In this document: positions 62,883 through 64,000 of the stretch, in pieces
How the letters are laid out: each line of letters opens with the position of its first letter
How positions within the stretch are numbered: position 1 is the first letter of the stretch
Source: JAUILA01 sp964563925
GTDB lineage: Bacteria; Bacteroidota; Bacteroidia; Cytophagales; Cyclobacteriaceae
Direction: 5' to 3'
Length of the DNA: 64,000 nucleotides
Assembly (NCBI GenBank): GCA_964563925.1
Contig: CAZLZD010000022.1
Coordinates: 4,969-68,968 of the forward strand
Position numbers and translations under genes: made by a program
The notes under the pieces: generated by a model
What the model was told of the DNA's origin: nothing
Database searches by the model: none
What the model saw: only the letters and a program-made list of their open reading frames with translations

Positions 62883-64000
62883 ATGAGCGACGCAATCAAA
62901 CACGAATGTGGTATAGCCATGATCCGGCTCAGGAAACCCCTGTCGTACTACATTCAGAAATATGGTACACCCACCTGGTCAGCCAGCAAGATGTACATCC
63001 TTATGGAAAAACAGCGTAATCGCGGACAGGATGGAGTGGGCATAGCCAACATCAAACTGGATCAGAAACCGGGACTGCGTTATATAAGCCGTTATCGGTC
63101 GGTTGAGCAGGATCCAATCAAGAAAATCTTTGAAAAGATTGCGCGCAAATACAAGAAAGCCCGAAAAGAGGGTAAAGAACTTTTTCATGACGAACGCTGG
63201 ATAAAAGAGAATTGTGCTTTCTCCGGCGAAGTCTGGCTTGGGCATCTGCGGTATGGTACCCATGGTAAGAACAGTATAGAGAATTGCCATCCGTTCCTCA
63301 GGCAGAATAACTGGAGGAGCCGTAATCTCGTGGTGGCCGGTAACTTCAATATGACCAATGTCGACGAACTGTTTGATATCCTGGTTAAACTCGGTCAGCA
63401 CCCGAAAGAGAAAGTAGATACCGTGACCGTTATGGAAAAGATTGGTCACTTCCTTGATGAGGAGAATAACGAGATTTTCAAGCGCTACAAAAACAAGTAT
63501 ACCAATCAGGAGATTACCGAGGTAATTGAAAGTGAAATTGATCTGCAGCGGGTACTTAGCCGTGCCTGTAAAGATTTTGACGGCGGATACGCCATGGCAG
63601 GGATGGTTGGGCATGGTGATGCATTCGTAGCGCGTGATCCCAACGGTATCAGGCCGGCCTATTATTATGTGGACGATGAGGTGGTTGTGGTTGCTTCTGA
63701 AAAGCCGGCTATCAAGACCGCCTTCAATGTGGAGTACGAACAGATTGAGGAGGTCAAGCCCGGTCATGCGTTGATTATTAAAAAGAACGGGGATGTAGGC
63801 CAGTATCAATTTATTGATCCTAAGGTAAAAACAAGCTGCAGCTTTGAGAGGATCTATTTCTCAAGAGGCACCGACCCGGATATTTACCATGAGCGAAAGC
63901 AACTCGGACGGCTTCTTGTACCCCAGGTGCTGAAAGCCATTAATTTTGACCTCAGAAATACAGTGTTCAGCTATATACCCAATACCGCTGAAACCGCATT
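62883..64000 (+). CDS. Amidophosphoribosyltransferase-like protein (3' end cut by window)
   Basis: First about 372 residues of a longer protein. The N-terminal nucleophile is Cys9 after a short propeptide (HECGIAMIRL). Class II glutaminase blocks: QRNRGQDGVGI, GHLRYGTHGKNS and the glutamine-site stretch VVAGNFNMTN, where E. coli PurF has AHNGNLTN, so the oxyanion glycine is Phe here. Then DGGYAMAGMVG, FVARDPNGIRPAYYY and the start of the PRTase half (YFSRGTDPDIYHERKQLG). This long PurF-like protein is common in Bacteroidota; whether it is the main PurF or a paralogue is not settled here. Confidence 0.85.
   Translation, partial: MSDAIKHECGIAMIRLRKPLSYYIQKYGTPTWSASKMYILMEKQRNRGQDGVGIANIKLDQKPGLRYISRYRSVEQDPIKKIFEKIARKYKKARKEGKELFHDERWIKENCAFSGEVWLGHLRYGTHGKNSIENCHPFLRQNNWRSRNLVVAGNFNMTNVDELFDILVKLGQHPKEKVDTVTVMEKIGHFLDEENNEIFKRYKNKYTNQEITEVIESEIDLQRVLSRACKDFDGGYAMAGMVGHGDAFVARDPNGIRPAYYYVDDEVVVVASEKPAIKTAFNVEYEQIEEVKPGHALIIKKNGDVGQYQFIDPKVKTSCSFERIYFSRGTDPDIYHERKQLGRLLVPQVLKAINFDLRNTVFSYIPNTAETA

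Noticed and set aside
62979..63809. Minus-strand open frame of 276 codons near the right end
   Set aside because: Antisense to the PurF-like gene; the plus frame has Cys9 and glutaminase blocks.
1..64000. CRISPR arrays, insertion sequences, phage genes, toxin-antitoxin pairs, rRNA genes
   Set aside because: I looked for regularly spaced repeats, transposase or integrase motifs and rRNA signatures and saw none; the genes are ordinary chromosomal families.

Overview
The window is an ordinary chromosomal segment of a Gram-negative bacterium of the phylum Bacteroidota, probably in or near the Cytophagales. This rests on sequence features. Many start sites are preceded by the TAnnTTTG -7 box typical of Bacteroidota promoters. 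Families characteristic of the phylum are present: an Lgt with a large periplasmic insertion, DUF5777, DUF3127, DUF4136, a TonB-plug/SusC-like motif, and a long PurF-like amidophosphoribosyltransferase. Lipoproteins and outer-membrane barrels are abundant. I see no insertion sequence, phage, integrase, CRISPR array or rRNA. One tRNA (Gln) is present. No gene-free stretch exceeds 300 bases.

Layout. 1-7.7 kb: end-truncated ABC permease, PhoD-like lipoprotein phosphatase, DUF885 metalloprotease-like lipoprotein, DUF1080 protein, patatin/Omp85 fusion. 7.7-9.2 kb: a three-gene ECF sigma unit (sigma, small membrane protein, Spy/CpxP-like protein ending in a TonB-plug-like motif). 9.2-24.2 kb: housekeeping genes (Gfo/Idh oxidoreductase, AI-2E transporter, DUF748 protein, secreted RidA, metG, thiamine-binding protein, pth, rplY, prs, tRNA-Gln, DUF4136 lipoprotein, purL and an unknown small protein). 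24.3-33.1 kb: alpha/beta hydrolase divergent from a tetR-tolC-adaptor-RND-metallophosphoesterase operon. 33.1-39.5 kb: leftward genes for a one-POTRA Omp85 protein, a PorV-like barrel, a helix-hairpin-helix barrel protein, a 34-residue membrane peptide missing from automatic calls, DUF3127, a small exported protein, and lgt.

39.8-45.5 kb: a compact eight-gene rightward operon encoding an apparent periplasmic electron-transfer module: YceI lipoprotein, CX4CH cytochrome lipoprotein, DUF5777 barrel, small Tat-like protein, Tat-exported four-cluster ferredoxin with one missing cysteine, NrfD/ActC-type quinone-interacting membrane subunit, C-terminally anchored Ig-like protein and monoheme cytochrome c. 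No molybdopterin or other catalytic subunit is present. 45.6-53.1 kb: ECF sigma, glycosyltransferase, tgt (lacking the zinc cysteines), LptF/G permease, EamA transporter, ispE, fabI, murI. 53.1-62.9 kb: the membrane arm of complex I (nuoH, I-N) interrupted after nuoH by a TPR sensor histidine kinase. nuoA-G are absent from the window. The last gene is a truncated purF-like gene.

Recurring structure: five of six convergent gene pairs have abutting or overlapping stop codons, twice sharing one CTAG palindrome, and several genes have the -7 box placed so close to the ATG that their mRNAs should be nearly leaderless. The best candidates for less-described biology are the ECF/Spy-plug unit, the NrfD module, and the kinase embedded in the nuo operon.
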